Positions 8,696 to 18,700 of a stretch of 64,000 nt of DNA are shown here, piece after piece. The position numbers were made by a program, and so were the translations under genes. The notes beneath the pieces are model-generated. The model was not told where the DNA came from. It ran no database searches and saw nothing but the letters and a program-made list of their open reading frames with translations. Each line of letters opens with the position of its first letter. Position 1 is the first letter of the stretch. The stretch is taken from positions 1 through 64,000 of the forward strand of contig DHJC01000016.1 in NCBI GenBank assembly GCA_002404155.1. Reading direction: 5' to 3'. The stretch comes from Chloroflexi bacterium UBA4730. GTDB lineage: Bacteria; Chloroflexota; Limnocylindria; P2-11E.

Positions 8696-9326
8696 CAGTT
8701 GCCGCCTTGAGTGACGCAAGCGCTGAACGCAAAAGAGGGTCGTCGGCCGGCAGGCCATACCCCTCGACGTACAGCGAACGAACGAGTGACTTGAGCGCTC
8801 CGCCGGACGGCGTTGGGTTGGCCGGCGGCGGCACAGCGAGGAGCAGGAACGCCTCGGTGCCGTCATCCGAGAAGCGCGGCACGCGATAGGCCGGTACGTT
8901 CAGTGGCCGGGCGCCGCGGCGCCGGTAGAACTCGACTCGGCGCTCCCGAATCGCACGCTCAGCCGAACCCAGCGGAGCCTCCTCGGGCCGCCCCACCTCC
9001 ATGACGATCTGCGGCCCGCGGTCGTCAGAGACTCGCTCGACAACCGCATCCCACAACAGCCCCCCGAGCCCCTCGTTGCGACGCTGGTTGATCACCGCGA
9101 AGTACTCGAGGAACCACCACGGGACCGCTTGCAGTCGGACCGACGTCGCAAACGCCACGACCTCGCCCGCGTCAAGCATGGCAAGCTGAAGACGGGAGGG
9201 GTCGGCAGCTCCCTGGACGAGGGCATCGAAGGGTTCGCGTTGCCAGGCGGGGAAAGCCTCTTCGTAGATTGCACGGACGGCGTCGCGCTGCTTCGGGGTT
9301 AGCGCCGAAAGGCTGGGGTACTCCAT
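8685..9326 (-). CDS. GNAT-family N-acetyltransferase
   Basis: The 213-residue protein has the GNAT fold signals: a central WWFLEYFAV strand, the acetyl-CoA-binding motif A as RRNEGLGGLLWDAV (near residues 81-95) and a late FYRRRGARPL motif that usually ends the domain. A C-terminal tail of about 50 residues lies beyond it. Substrate unknown. It is cytoplasmic and probably co-transcribed with the downstream membrane protein. Confidence 0.8.
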   Translation of the reverse strand: MEYPSLSALTPKQRDAVRAIYEEAFPAWQREPFDALVQGAADPSRLQLAMLDAGEVVAFATSVRLQAVPWWFLEYFAVINQRRNEGLGGLLWDAVVERVSDDRGPQIVMEVGRPEEAPLGSAERAIRERRVEFYRRRGARPLNVPAYRVPRFSDDGTEAFLLLAVPPPANPTPSGGALKSLVRSLYVEGYGLPADDPLLRSALASLKAATGEC

Positions 9327-9480
9327 TGCCGTCCGTCTTTCCGTGGGCGGGAACCGATGGGAGCCGCTGTCTCGGTCGCGACCGCTTTCTTCGCCGGGCG
9401 GAACGCGGGCCCATCACCCCACGCGCGCAGTCTAGTAATCGGCAGTATTGCTTGTCTGTATGAGGAGGCGGGGGGACTAT

Positions 9481-9863
9481 TGCCGACAGGCTCATGACGT
9501 AGACCACCACGTCGGTGTCCGCGAGCTGGGTCGTCGCAGCGGCCACTGGCGCCGACGCGAAGCCGGCGGGTACGCGGTCACCCGGAAGGTCGAAGCGCAT
9601 CCCCTGCGGCGTGGTGAAGAAGCTCGGCCCGAAGCCGCACGCCACCGTCGCGACCCGACTCGCGCCCTGTGCTGCCGTGAGTTGGCCGAACAGCACGGTG
9701 AGGTTCTTGAACCACGCGACGACTCCGGCCTGATCAAGCTCGGGGCGGAGCTTGCGGAAGACGAGCGTCGCGTCCGCGCACACATCGCGAATTACGGGAT
9801 CGGGGAGCCCCCCCCCCCCGCCGCCGCCAGCGTGCTGTCGATCGTTGTGTCCGTTGCGCTCAT
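9481..9863 (-). pseudogene. truncated and frameshifted DyP-type peroxidase N-terminus
   Basis: After an ATG at 9863 and about 19 codons the frame enters a run of 12 G and then reaches a stop. One added G would keep it open into a frame encoding DATLVFRKLRPEL and, later, VATVACGFGPSFF and DTDVVVYVMS. These match the N-terminal domain of DyP-type haem peroxidases (the GFGPS-F strand is characteristic). Similarity ends near 9481, about one third of the way through a normal DyP, and no distal haem-site residues follow. The gene is therefore both frameshifted and 3'-truncated. Confidence 0.55.
9808..9819. repeat. 12-bp homopolymer G:C tract
   Basis: Twelve consecutive C on the + strand (G on the coding strand) lie in the 5' end of the DyP-like fragment, preceded by GGC triplets. 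The tract length decides whether the start codon is in frame with the rest. Such tracts are mutable and are also common sites of sequencing error. Confidence 0.9.
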
Positions 9864-10010
9864 CTCGCTCTCCTTCGCGTTTGCGGTCATCCCGTGGTCT
9901 GACCGATTAACGGCCGCGCCCTCCTAGCCGCGACTCCGTTTGAGCCAGTTCTCGGGTCGTCAGGGGACGGGCGCTCGCGCTGCGAAGAGGCCGCGTCACC
10001 GAACGGCGCC

Positions 10011-10508
10011 TCAGCGTCCGCCCGCCCACTGCCATAGCCGGGCGTACTCGGCTGCTTGCGCCGATAGGAGCACGGCCGCCTGAGGATCGCGTCGCGCGGG
10101 GATGAGCACCGCACCGTCAACGACCAACAACGCAGGCCATGCTCGGGAACGTAGGGCGCACTCCCGCAGCAATTGCGCCTCCATGCGCGACGGCATGTCG
10201 CGGAGCGGTCGCGGTGTGTACACGAAGCGGAGGTAGTAGCGCCGCGACGAGATCATGGCTGCGGCGTGAGGGATAGAGCGGATCGTGACGTCGTTGATCG
10301 TCGGCGTGATTGCTGGACGGGGCTCAGGCGTGGCTCCGAGCAGCGACCACTGCCTAGCAAAAGACTCCAGAAGCTGCCGGAAGTCGTTGCGTCGATCCGG
10401 AGGTAATTTGGCTCTGGCCCTGGCGATCGCACGCGCGCTGTAGTCCGATGTGCGAATCATTCTCTGGAGCGCAAAGCGCAGCTGAAACCAGTGATCTTGT
10501 CGGATCAC
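10011..10508 (-). CDS. hypothetical protein
   Basis: A GTG at 10508 preceded by GGAAGGACG gives about 165 residues. The N-terminal half is helical and rich in Arg, Gln and Ala; the C-terminal half has alternating hydrophobic strands (for example WPALLVVDGAVLIPARRD) and ends in a helix. No family was recognised. The frame stays open to 10688, but those extra codons look non-coding. It stands alone on this strand. Confidence 0.45.
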   Translation of the reverse strand: MIRQDHWFQLRFALQRMIRTSDYSARAIARARAKLPPDRRNDFRQLLESFARQWSLLGATPEPRPAITPTINDVTIRSIPHAAAMISSRRYYLRFVYTPRPLRDMPSRMEAQLLRECALRSRAWPALLVVDGAVLIPARRDPQAAVLLSAQAAEYARLWQWAGGR

Positions 10509-11290
10509 ATAAAGGGCGTCCTTCCGCTGCCCCCCTGAGGTCGGACCATTCGAGCTCACGGTCCACGACAACGGGGTCGGCTGGACGATCGCGGCATCGG
10601 TGGCGACAGGCCAGGATGTGGTGCGGGTCAATGCCGAAGGCTGTTCGTGCGAGGGGCCCCGTCCGTGCCTCCATGAGCAGTCGATCACGTGGCTTCGGGC
10701 GAATCATCGCGAGGCACTTATTGGCATCGGGCGACGCCGAGGCGCATGACCGTCCCCGCGATGCGCATGCCCGGCACCGCCCGTCCGTCGGACGCGGCCG
10801 CAAACAACGCGGCCTCGTCCCCCGCGCAATCGAGGTTTCACACGCGCGCTGCCTGGTCCAAGAAAGGCCGAGCCGCACCATTTCTGTGGTGTGCCGAGGG
10901 CGGAGTTGACGCAACTGCATGGGCAAAGGAATGCTAGCAACCTTGACCGGTGCCGCAGAACGCCTCCGAGCGAAGTGGACGCCGGACGGCGGCCACGACT
11001 CCGAGATGGTCGCGGGACGACCGATTCATGGCCGGGACGGTGCGATGATCGGGCAACTCACCGAGCCCTCGCGACGCTGTCGGCTGGATGGCTTCCTCTC
11101 TCGTCGCTACGGCGCCCGTTGGCCGGATGGAACCCGAGAGAACTGCCCGGCGTGACCGTCGAGCACTGGAGGGCAGGGAAATAGCAACCGCTAAGTTTTC
11201 CTTGACGTCGGTCGTAGTGTCCGTCGAGGTAGCGCTCGCCCGTGACGCCCGAGTTCCGCCGCAAGGTCCGGCGCGCGAAGGGAAGAGGCG
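10509..11290. other. stretch without a supportable gene
   Basis: About 780 bases. Several short frames exist on both strands but all are Arg/Ser/Thr-rich and lack ribosome-binding sites. Minus-strand peptides around 10620-10720 (for example KCLAMIRPKPRDRL) look slightly protein-like and may be the decayed front of the gene at 10011-10508, which would then carry a frameshift near 10560. Confidence 0.35.
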
Positions 11291-11800
11291 ATGTCGAGCG
11301 AGGTAGATGTGATTCTATTGACTACGACCGCGCCGACTGGGGTGCGGACGCCAGACAGTCCGCCGATGTTCCGCAGCGTCGAGGAGGCCTTGTCCTTTAC
11401 GCCCGACCTCCAGACCGCCTTCGAGAAGCGCAGCGCGACGTTCGACGACCTCTTCTACGCCCGCTACGGCTATCGGCCCGTCTAGTCGGAGCTCGAGTCC
11501 AAACACTGGCTGGAACACGCTGAAATCGAGGCGAGGGAGCGAGCCGCGTTGAGCTATCTCTAACCGACCGTGCGGCGTTACTACGAAGTTGCCCATGGCC
11601 GGATCGAGCAGGACTACTGGTGCTACCAGCTGCGCGCGGGCGCGGCGCTCAGTGCCGGCGCCAACGATCGCAAGCCAGAGTTCCGAGCGATCGTCAATTG
11701 GCAGCAGGAGGACGGCGATTTCGTCGGCCAACTCAGGGCCTTGGATGACCTTGAAGTCGCGACGCGCTACGTCCCGGCTGCCGCCGACCACCGGACTTGT
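11291..11800 (+). pseudogene. hypothetical gene broken by two in-frame stops
   Basis: One continuous frame from an ATG at 11291 reads protein-like sequence but is interrupted by TAG at 11483 and TAA near 11561. The peptide between and after the stops (SELESKHWLEHAEIEARER; RRYYEVAHGRIEQDYW; FRAIVNWQQEDGDF) is acidic, helical and plainly coding in character. Similarity fades after YVPAAADH at about 11790. No family was recognised. Two stops of different type argue for decay rather than recoding. Confidence 0.5.
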
Positions 11801-11836
11801 CTAGAGGTGAAGTTCCTGGTGGTTTCTGGCACTCGC

Positions 11837-12013
11837 TCAAGCCGCATTCCGCAACTCGTCAAGCCAGGGCACCACGTGGGCGAGGGCGACGCGGGCAGCC
11901 GACCGCTGCAGGTCGCAAGGAAGCGAAACCCTGGCCTTCTTGGTACGAATGCCGCCGCCAGCGCCGTGCGGATCGAGAGCCATGCCTGGGTCGCGGGCGA
12001 CGATCTCTTCCAT
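11837..12013 (-). CDS. small hypothetical ORF or gene remnant
   Basis: An ATG at 12013 opens a 58-codon frame with good coding character (MEEIVARDPGMALD, then GIRTKKARVSLPCDLQ and a VVPWLDELRNAA end). It lies just left of the IS630 insertion and may be the 3' part of a longer gene; an in-frame TGA lies about 27 bases upstream of the ATG. No family recognised and no clear ribosome-binding site. Confidence 0.3.
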   Translation of the reverse strand: MEEIVARDPGMALDPHGAGGGIRTKKARVSLPCDLQRSAARVALAHVVPWLDELRNAA

Positions 12014-12070
12014 GCCCGAGAGCCTGAGCGGCTTGGCGCGTCAGTGCCAACAACCACCAGGAACCTCATC

Positions 12071-13213
12071 TAGTGTTCCGTAACAGAAGTCATGATAAGA
12101 TAGCCTCCAGCATGAGCGTGGAGGTGGCCCGGTGGGCGCAGTTGCTCTTTCGCTCACGCTCAGCGAGTCGGACCGCGCGGAGCTGGAACGCCTGCAGCGC
12201 GCGAGCGCGGGGCCGGCGGGCCTCGCCCGGCGCGCCCGCGCGGTGCTCTTGATCGCCGCGGGCCGCAGCGGGGTCGAGGTGGCCGAGCGCACCGGGTATA
12301 CCCCGGTGCAGGTGAGCCGCATTCGCCACCGCTTCGCCCACGAGGGCCTTGGGGGCCTGGCCGATCGGAAGCGCTCGGGCCGGCCGCCGCTGATCAGCGC
12401 GCGCAAGCGGGCCCAGGTCGTGGCGCTCACGCTCAAGTCACCGCCCACAGGCCTCTCGCACTGGTCCAGCCGGGAGCTGGCACGCAAGACCGGCCTCTCG
12501 CACGCCAGCGTGCACCGGATCTGGGTGGCCCACGCCCTGGCGCCGCACCTCAGCGAGACCTTCACGTTCACCGACGACCCGCGGGCCGAGGAGAAGATCT
12601 TCGACGTGGTGGGCCTGTACATGGCGCCGCCGACCAATGCGGTGGTGCTCTCCATCGACGAGAAGACCCAGATCCAGGCGCTGGGGCGGACCCAGCCGAT
12701 CCTGCCGCTGCGCCGGGGCATCCCGGCGCGGCACACCCACGACGACGAGCGCAACGGCACCACCGACCTGTACGCCGCTCTCGAGGTGGCGAGCGGTGTG
12801 GTGACCGGCGAGCTCTCCGCGCACCACACCGGAGCGGACTTCCTGCGCTTCCTGCGCACGGTCGCCCGGCGCTACCGCCGACGCGAGCTGCACATCGTGC
12901 TCGACAACTCCTCGACCCACAACGTGCCCGCGGTGCGTACCTTCCTGGAGGAGAACCCCCGGATCCACTTTCACTTCACGCCGACCGGAGCGTCCTGGAT
13001 CAATATGGTCGAAGCCTGGTTCGGGACCCTGACCCGCCGCTCGGTCCGCCGCGGATCCTTCGACACGCTGCCCGCCCTGCTGCGGCACATCCGGGCGTAC
13101 ATCGCGCACTGGAACGAGCACCCCACGCCCTTCGTCTGGACCAAGGAGCCGGCCGACATCATCAGAAAAGCCTTGCGCCGCAGCGTTAACAAGACTTCGA
13201 AGACGGCACACTA
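12071..13213 (+). mobile_element. intact IS630-family insertion sequence with TA duplication
   Basis: The element runs from GTGTTCCGTAACAGAAGTC at 12073 to an imperfect inverted copy ending at 13211 (reverse complement GTGTGCCGTCTTCGAAGTC), and TA dinucleotides flank both ends (12071-12072, 13212-13213). The outer bases are C on the left and G on the right, so the target was CTAG. IS630/Tc1-mariner elements duplicate TA on insertion. One transposase gene fills the element. It sits among gene fragments. Confidence 0.85.
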
Positions 13214-13214
13214 G
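12132..13214 (+). CDS. IS630-family DDE transposase
   Basis: The 360-residue transposase has an N-terminal helix-turn-helix (about residues 30-75, VSRIRHRFAHEGLGGL), a second HTH (about 105-135, THWS-type SHWSSRELARKTGLS) and a DDE catalytic domain: first Asp in [14 protein letters not shown] (near 176), second in HIVLDNSSTH, and the Glu in INMVEAWFG. Translation starts at GTG with GGAGGTGG upstream. The stop codon TAG is made of the duplicated TA and the flanking G, so the element itself carries no stop. It looks intact and may be active. Confidence 0.9.
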   Translation: MGAVALSLTLSESDRAELERLQRASAGPAGLARRARAVLLIAAGRSGVEVAERTGYTPVQVSRIRHRFAHEGLGGLADRKRSGRPPLISARKRAQVVALTLKSPPTGLSHWSSRELARKTGLSHASVHRIWVAHALAPHLSETFTFTDDPRAEEKIFDVVGLYMAPPTNAVVLSIDEKTQIQALGRTQPILPLRRGIPARHTHDDERNGTTDLYAALEVASGVVTGELSAHHTGADFLRFLRTVARRYRRRELHIVLDNSSTHNVPAVRTFLEENPRIHFHFTPTGASWINMVEAWFGTLTRRSVRRGSFDTLPALLRHIRAYIAHWNEHPTPFVWTKEPADIIRKALRRSVNKTSKTAH

Positions 13215-13388
13215 GTGGTTGACATCCTCTACTAGAGGAGTCGGCCAGGTGCTACGTGGTCGCACTCGACGCGGGTCCACTCGCGAGTCGCGGTCGGCAC
13301 GCCGCCTCTCTGATCGTACGAGCGGAGACAGGAGCGCTACTGAGGCGACGGCTAAAGTACCCAGCGACTAGACGCGAGGGGGACGCAC

Positions 13389-13538
13389 ATGGCAAGCGAC
13401 AAAGAGCTAGCGGCACAGCAAGCGGGGCGACAGAAGGCGATTGACAACGGAACTGACGACATTGAGAGCGATCAGATTTCCGATCTCATCGATCAAGAAG
13501 AGGAGCGCCAAAGCAAAAACCCGCCCAGTGGTGCGTAG
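13389..13538 (+). CDS. 49-residue acidic small protein
   Basis: An ATG at 13389 with GAGGGGG seven bases upstream opens a 49-codon frame. The peptide is hydrophilic and acidic, with Gln-rich and Glu/Asp-rich stretches (ASDKELAAQQAGRQK; DDIESDQISDLIDQEEE), and is predicted helical or disordered. It ends 57 bp before the M48-like protease gene on the same strand, so the two may form an operon. No family recognised. Confidence 0.5.
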   Translation: MASDKELAAQQAGRQKAIDNGTDDIESDQISDLIDQEEERQSKNPPSGA

Positions 13539-13595
13539 ACACCACGAAGCCCTTAGGGCAAGCGCCATCGGGCTTTTGCCGAGTAGGTCGGACGG

Positions 13596-14420
13596 GTGCA
13601 CACGTCCGCAAAACCGCTGGATCTACTCGCAGCGCGCGTCTGTGGCGCATGGCGCGAGGTGCCCCAGGTAGGCCGCGCGATTCCGGCGCAGCTTGCAGAC
13701 TTACTTGACGAACGCACGGAGGGAGTACGCGATCTCGTGCAACTACCGCTCCTGCGAAGGGAGTTCACGAGCTGCCTGGATGCGTTTGAAAGTCTGTACG
13801 ACCGCTGTACCGCCTGGACTGCCGGGCCATTCGCACCTTGGCTGGAGGCGAAGCTGGGCGCGATCGCTGAATTTGACGCACAGCTACGTGCGGACACAGG
13901 CCTGCGCTACGAGCTCGTGATCAGCGGTTTGGGGCGCGAGCCCGCGCGAAGTGTCTGGAGCGCCACGCGCGCGAACCACTCCACGTTCGTGGCGTTCGAT
14001 TACGGAGCACTCCTGTGGCACGACCCCAGCGAACTGCGGGGTCCACTCGCGCACGAGTACGCGCATCGCACCACGAGCAACGCGTGGCGATTGCTGCTGG
14101 TGGCGGCGGCCGAGGCCCTCGCGTACGCACGGCGCGAGGTCAGTCTCGAGAAGGCCGAAGCGCTCCTCGATACTTGTTCTGCGCTGCGTCTGGAAGAAGA
14201 GTTTGCGACCGATGCCGAAGCCGTTCGGCTGGTGGGTGCCGAAGTCGTGTTGGAAGGTCTCACACGCATGGAGCGCTCGAATACGCGCTTGAGCGCGCGG
14301 CTCGCGGAGAAAGGGGAGCGACTCAAGCTGCGTCCGCCCTCGGAGGCCGAGGTGCGCTGGCCGCGTCATCCGTCATGGACGCAGCGCGTCGAGCGAGTCC
14401 AACGCGAGCGCCGCGCGTGA
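13596..14420 (+). CDS. M48-like zinc metalloprotease domain protein
   Basis: The 274-residue soluble protein contains the zincin motif LAHEYAH (His153, Glu154, His157) and, about 45 residues later, EEEFATDAEAVRL, which matches the E-x3-D third-ligand region of M48 and related minigluzincins. There are no transmembrane helices, unlike HtpX or Ste24. It starts at a GTG. Function inferred as a cytoplasmic zinc protease or a metal-binding relative; partners other than the upstream acidic peptide are not evident. Confidence 0.65.
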   Translation: MHTSAKPLDLLAARVCGAWREVPQVGRAIPAQLADLLDERTEGVRDLVQLPLLRREFTSCLDAFESLYDRCTAWTAGPFAPWLEAKLGAIAEFDAQLRADTGLRYELVISGLGREPARSVWSATRANHSTFVAFDYGALLWHDPSELRGPLAHEYAHRTTSNAWRLLLVAAAEALAYARREVSLEKAEALLDTCSALRLEEEFATDAEAVRLVGAEVVLEGLTRMERSNTRLSARLAEKGERLKLRPPSEAEVRWPRHPSWTQRVERVQRERRA

Positions 14421-14510
14421 GCTGCGGTCGATCGTCTAGGAGGCTGTTCCACATACGGACGTGCGAAGCACCGGGGCCAATGACTGCTGCGACTTAGTGG
14501 ATCGCCTGAT

Positions 14511-15330
14511 CAACGTGAACGCCCAGCGAAGGTCCAGGCCAGCAGGCCCGCGTTGGTTCTCTGGGAGAAGCGCTCCTGCGCCCGGGTCAGGAAGTCGTCT
14601 GCCAATACCTCAAGGAATTCGCTGAGACGCTGCATCGCGCCAGGGGCATCCAGGGCACGTTGCCGTTTCTCTACGTTCAGGCCGCGGTGACTTCGACCGG
14701 CACGGTCTCGACGAAGTCGTTTTACGGGAAGACGCTCGACGCGGCCAACGACTCGCTCCTACCGCATCACCGCGTAGGTCGGCCGAGCCACGGCACAACT
14801 CCCACGGAAATCGCCCTAGAACGGGCCACGCTCCGGATGCTCGCGAACCGGCAACCCTTCGTGCTCTGCATCGACGAGGCGCATCACCTCGGCATTCACT
14901 CCACCCCCCAACAGCGCGAAAAGAATCTCGACGCGATCAAGACCTTCGCCAACAGCGCGGCCGTGCCAATCTTGATGATGGGCAGCTACGAGCTGGTCGA
15001 GTTCGGGTATCTCTCAGGATGTCGCCGTCGGTCGACGCGTTCGCGAGGTCGACTTCCGTCGCTACGACATCGAGCTTCAAGCCGATGCGCTCGAGTTCCG
15101 CGCAGCCCTCCACTTCTTCGCGCAGCGGTTGCCCACAACGAACTACGACCTCATGTTCTCTCGGATCTACTTCCACGAGAAGACGGTTGGCTGCGTCGGC
15201 CTGCTGAAGACCTGGCTCGAGCGGGCGTATTTCAGGGCGCTGTTCGCAGGTCGCGATGCGGTTGCCGAGGGCGACATCGTGGCGGAGGCGCCTGTGCCCG
15301 CAACTCATCGCGCCAGGCCCGGGCGAGCTC
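14511..15330 (+). pseudogene. frameshifted TnsC/TniB-type transposition ATPase
   Basis: The first frame (to about 15012) encodes PFLYVQAAVTSTGT, then the Walker B segment FVLCIDEAHHLG, a Q-x(n)-LDAIKTFANS helix and VPILMMGSYEL, as in AAA+ target-selection ATPases of Tn7/Tn5053-like transposons. The protein then continues in another frame (DFRRYDIELQADALEFRAAL, then TVGCVGLLKTWLERA), again a family hallmark. A frameshift near 15012 therefore breaks it. A clear Walker A loop is missing at the front, where the sequence is degenerate. No TnsB or TnsA homologue is seen alongside. Confidence 0.6.
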
Positions 15331-15388
15331 GGTGCTCGAGTACGCGAGCGTCGGACTGGACGACAACGAGCTCTCGGCATGCTGGTAC

Positions 15389-15727
15389 TTAACGCGGCTC
15401 ATCCCATTCGATCTGAACCCACAGCGTCGGATCCGAGACCACACGCAGGAGATCTAACCGCGCTGCTTCGCTACTTCGTCGTATCGCGTCTAACCGGGAA
15501 CCTGCCTCCCGAGCCCCGTAATCCGACGAGCCGATAACCTTTGGAGTCCGCATGCCAGATGAAAAAGTCCACAATTCGAGGCCAAGCACCATGCGACCAG
15601 ACGCCGCGACCGCATTAATTACATCGGGGGCCACCGCGACCGGCCACGCGAAGTCACGTCCCACTTGCCGGGCTTGCGATCGGACATCCACGGGAATGAA
15701 TCCCAACACTGCACTGCTGTCCATCAT
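15389..15727 (-). CDS. candidate immunity protein for the adjacent Rhs toxin
   Basis: The 112-residue soluble, acidic protein begins 5 bp after the Rhs toxin stop on the same strand, the standard place for a polymorphic-toxin immunity gene. It has alternating strands and helices (VLGFIPVDVRSQARQVGRDF; MVLGLELWTFSSG; PTLWVQIEWDEPR). No immunity family was recognised by eye. I infer that it binds and blocks the colicin-E5-like domain. Its 3' end overlaps the decayed TnsC-like region. Confidence 0.6.
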   Translation of the reverse strand: MMDSSAVLGFIPVDVRSQARQVGRDFAWPVAVAPDVINAVAASGRMVLGLELWTFSSGMRTPKVIGSSDYGAREAGSRLDAIRRSSEAARLDLLRVVSDPTLWVQIEWDEPR

Positions 15728-15732
15728 CTTTT

Positions 15733-18700
15733 CTAGTACCTGAATCCTGGGCCACCCACCTGGATCACTTGCCCGGTCTCGTCGTCAATAACGACTGACT
15801 GTCCCGTCTCCGGGTGAACGTATCGGGTGGCTGGAGTGCCGCCTCGAAGCCTATTGAGTGCTGGCACGCTATTTCCAGTCTCGTATGCCTCTTGAATCTG
15901 CTCCGGGGTCCATCCTCGTTTCCCCATTTGACTCTGGATCTTTGGCGAGAGTCCCTCCAGATCCGGCGAGGCCGGGCTCGCGGCCGTGCGGGGCTGCGTC
16001 GGCGTCACGGACTTTGGGGACGCCTCGTCGCCACCACCTCCGCCGCCTTCGTCCGCTATCGGACCTCCGCCATTTCCGCAGCCGTCACCCCCGCCTGTCG
16101 CATCGTCGAAGCACGTTGTGCCGGTCGGATCCGCGTTCACGACCGGATTCGCCGCCCCATATGCGTATGCGTTGAGCCCAACAGGAATGGATGGGCCTCC
16201 GGGGACGGGGTCATCGGTCGTGAATCGTCCCGTCACTGGGTCATACCACCGGGCCCGCATGTACAGGAGTCCCGAGGGATCTTGGAGCTGACCGGCGTAG
16301 GCGAGGTATGAAGGAGTCGACGCGCCGCTGGATTGCGCGATCGCCCCGTACGCGCGGTAGCGGAACGAGGCAGTCACCGTGCCGGAGCCGTTCACCTCGG
16401 CCCGGACACTCTTGCCGCCGTCTCTCGCAAACGAGGCTGTCGAGCCATCAGCTTTCACGACATACAGCGGGCCGAGCCCGTAGACGATCCGGTCGCCTCC
16501 CTGGACGAGCGGCCGACTCGGGCTGGAGGCGGGATCCCACAGAAACGCAGTGGCTGCGCCTTGGGTTCTGGATTGCAGGAGGCCGTCGCCGTTGTATGTG
16601 TAGTTGCGAGCAATCGCGGAGACTGTGCTCGAGGTCATCCGGTCCAAAGCGTCATACCCGAAAGTGTCCGATCCGCGGTTGGTCAGACGATCCGCAGTGT
16701 TCCAGGTGAAGGTCTGGGTCCCGTCGCCGGTCAGGCGGTTGGACGTGTCGTACGTGTACATCGCACTGGGGCCGGTCCGGGTCGCGATGTTGCTACCGGG
16801 ATCGAGGGTGAAGCTCTCGGGGTTCGTGGTCGTGCCGGCGGTGAGGCGCTCGAGCCCGTCGTAGCTGTAGCCGAAGTGATCGGTACCGGTGAGCGCCGCT
16901 CGGCGGGCTCGAATGTCCGCGTTGCCCGCGCGGTCGTCACGCCAGGCAGCTGCGATCTCACCAGGTCCGTAAGCCACGCTCGGACTCTGCTGGGCGGTCG
17001 AGCCGATGTCGTCGCTGACCAGAACTGATGTCGTCCAGGTGTTGAGCCACGGGTCGTACTCGATGCCATAGACATCCGTGCTCGCGGCGCGATTGTCATG
17101 GAAGGCGACGAACGCCTTGCCGTCGGCCCGCACCGAGAGTGCGGTCGAGAGCGGTCGGGCGGCGGTGTCGGTCACGATGGAGCTGGCCGACCAGGTGGCG
17201 CTTCCGGCGACCAGCCGGCTCATCCGGATCTTCGCCGGGGTCGTGCGGGCGTCGAGCCAGATCACCGTCACCGTACCCGTTGCATCGACGCCAACGCGAG
17301 CGTTGGTCTGAGCGGTTGTGCCCGGGTCATCACTAACCTTCGTGTTGGCAGTCCACGCACTGGCGCCTGGGGCCAGCTTAGAGAAGTAGATGTCGGCGTT
17401 GCCGTTGCGACTGTCTTGCCAGACCGCGTAGGCGGTCCCGTCGGTCCCGACCGCGACATCCGGGAAGTCCTTCACCGCGGCGGTGTTGTCGGTGATCTTC
17501 TTGTTCGGACCCCAGGCAGTGCCGCCGGCGGTCGTCAGTTGGGCGGAGTAGATGTTGTTCTGGCTCGAGCGGAGATCGACCCAGACCGCGGTGTCCAAGC
17601 CGGCCGCCGTACCGGCGATCCGAGGATTCCGCTGTGCCGGATTGCCGGTGAGGTCGTCGTTGACTCTCACATTTGCCGTCCACACACCGGTGGCGCTCGT
17701 GCGCTTCGACGAGTAGATGTTCGTATCGATCTTGTTGCTGGCGCCGTCGCGACTGTCTTCCCAGACCGCGTAGGCGTTGTTCGCCCCATCCGTGGCGATC
17801 GCGGGGTTCACCTGGACTCGCGTTCCCGTGTCGTCGTTGGCCTTCGTGTTAGGGCTGGACCAGGTCCCCGTCACCGGATCGCGTCTGGAGAAGTAGATGT
17901 TCGCGTTGCCGTCGCGAGCGTCGTCCCAGATCAGGTAGTGCGCGCCATCGGCGCCAAGGGCGATCGCGGGATGGTCTTGGACCGTCGTGCCCGTGTCGCT
18001 ATTGACCTTGACGCTTGCCGCCCACGTTGTCGACGGGGCCGCGGTGATGCCGTCCACGTACTCATCGAGCGCCGTCCGATTGCCCTCGGCGTCAAGGGTG
18101 TAGGCGTGCCGGGTGCGCGTCGTCGTCCCGACGGCGTTGAGGACCAGCGTGAGTCGCTGGCCACGGTCGTAGGTGTAGGTCGTCAACAGGTTGTTCGGCA
18201 GGAGCAGGGTCTTCACCAGGCCGGACGCCGTGTACGTGTAGGTAGAGGTCCGTGCGCTCGCGTCGGTCAAGTGATCAAGCCGCCCACCCGGCGTGAACGT
18301 GTACGTCACCGTGTCCGCACCCGCCGGATACGTCAGAACGGTCCGGTTTCCGTCGCGGTCGTAGGTATAGGTCAAGGCCCCGTTGGGCTGGGCGGCCTGG
18401 GTCATCCGGCCAAGTCCGTCGAATTGGTAGGTGGTCACCCCGGTCCCGTCGGTCATCTGGGTACGGTCGCCCGATCCGTCGTGCTGGTAGGTGATCGTGG
18501 TCAGCCCGCTCGCGGCCGTGCTCGTGAGACGTGACAGAGCGTCGTAGGCGTTCGTCGTGACCTGCAGCTCAGGCGCCGGCGTCGTTTTCGTCAAGGTGTC
18601 GCCGTTGCCGTCGAGGGTGAGCGCCGTGGTGAGCGTAGTGCTCCCGTCCGGATGAGTCGATGAGGACACTGTGCGATCAAGCTCGTCGTACGTGTAGTCG

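Noticed and set aside
11483..11563. TAG and TAA read through as recoded codons
   Set aside because: Two different stops in one short frame and no recoding element point to a pseudogene.
12438..13280. Long frame antisense to the IS630 transposase
   Set aside because: The transposase on the + strand has full catalytic motifs; the antisense product has no recognisable features.
17098..18534. Long open frames on the strand opposite the Rhs gene (also 20506-21630)
   Set aside because: They are antisense shadows of G+C-rich YD-repeat coding sequence; their Arg/Val/Gly-rich products have no domain features.
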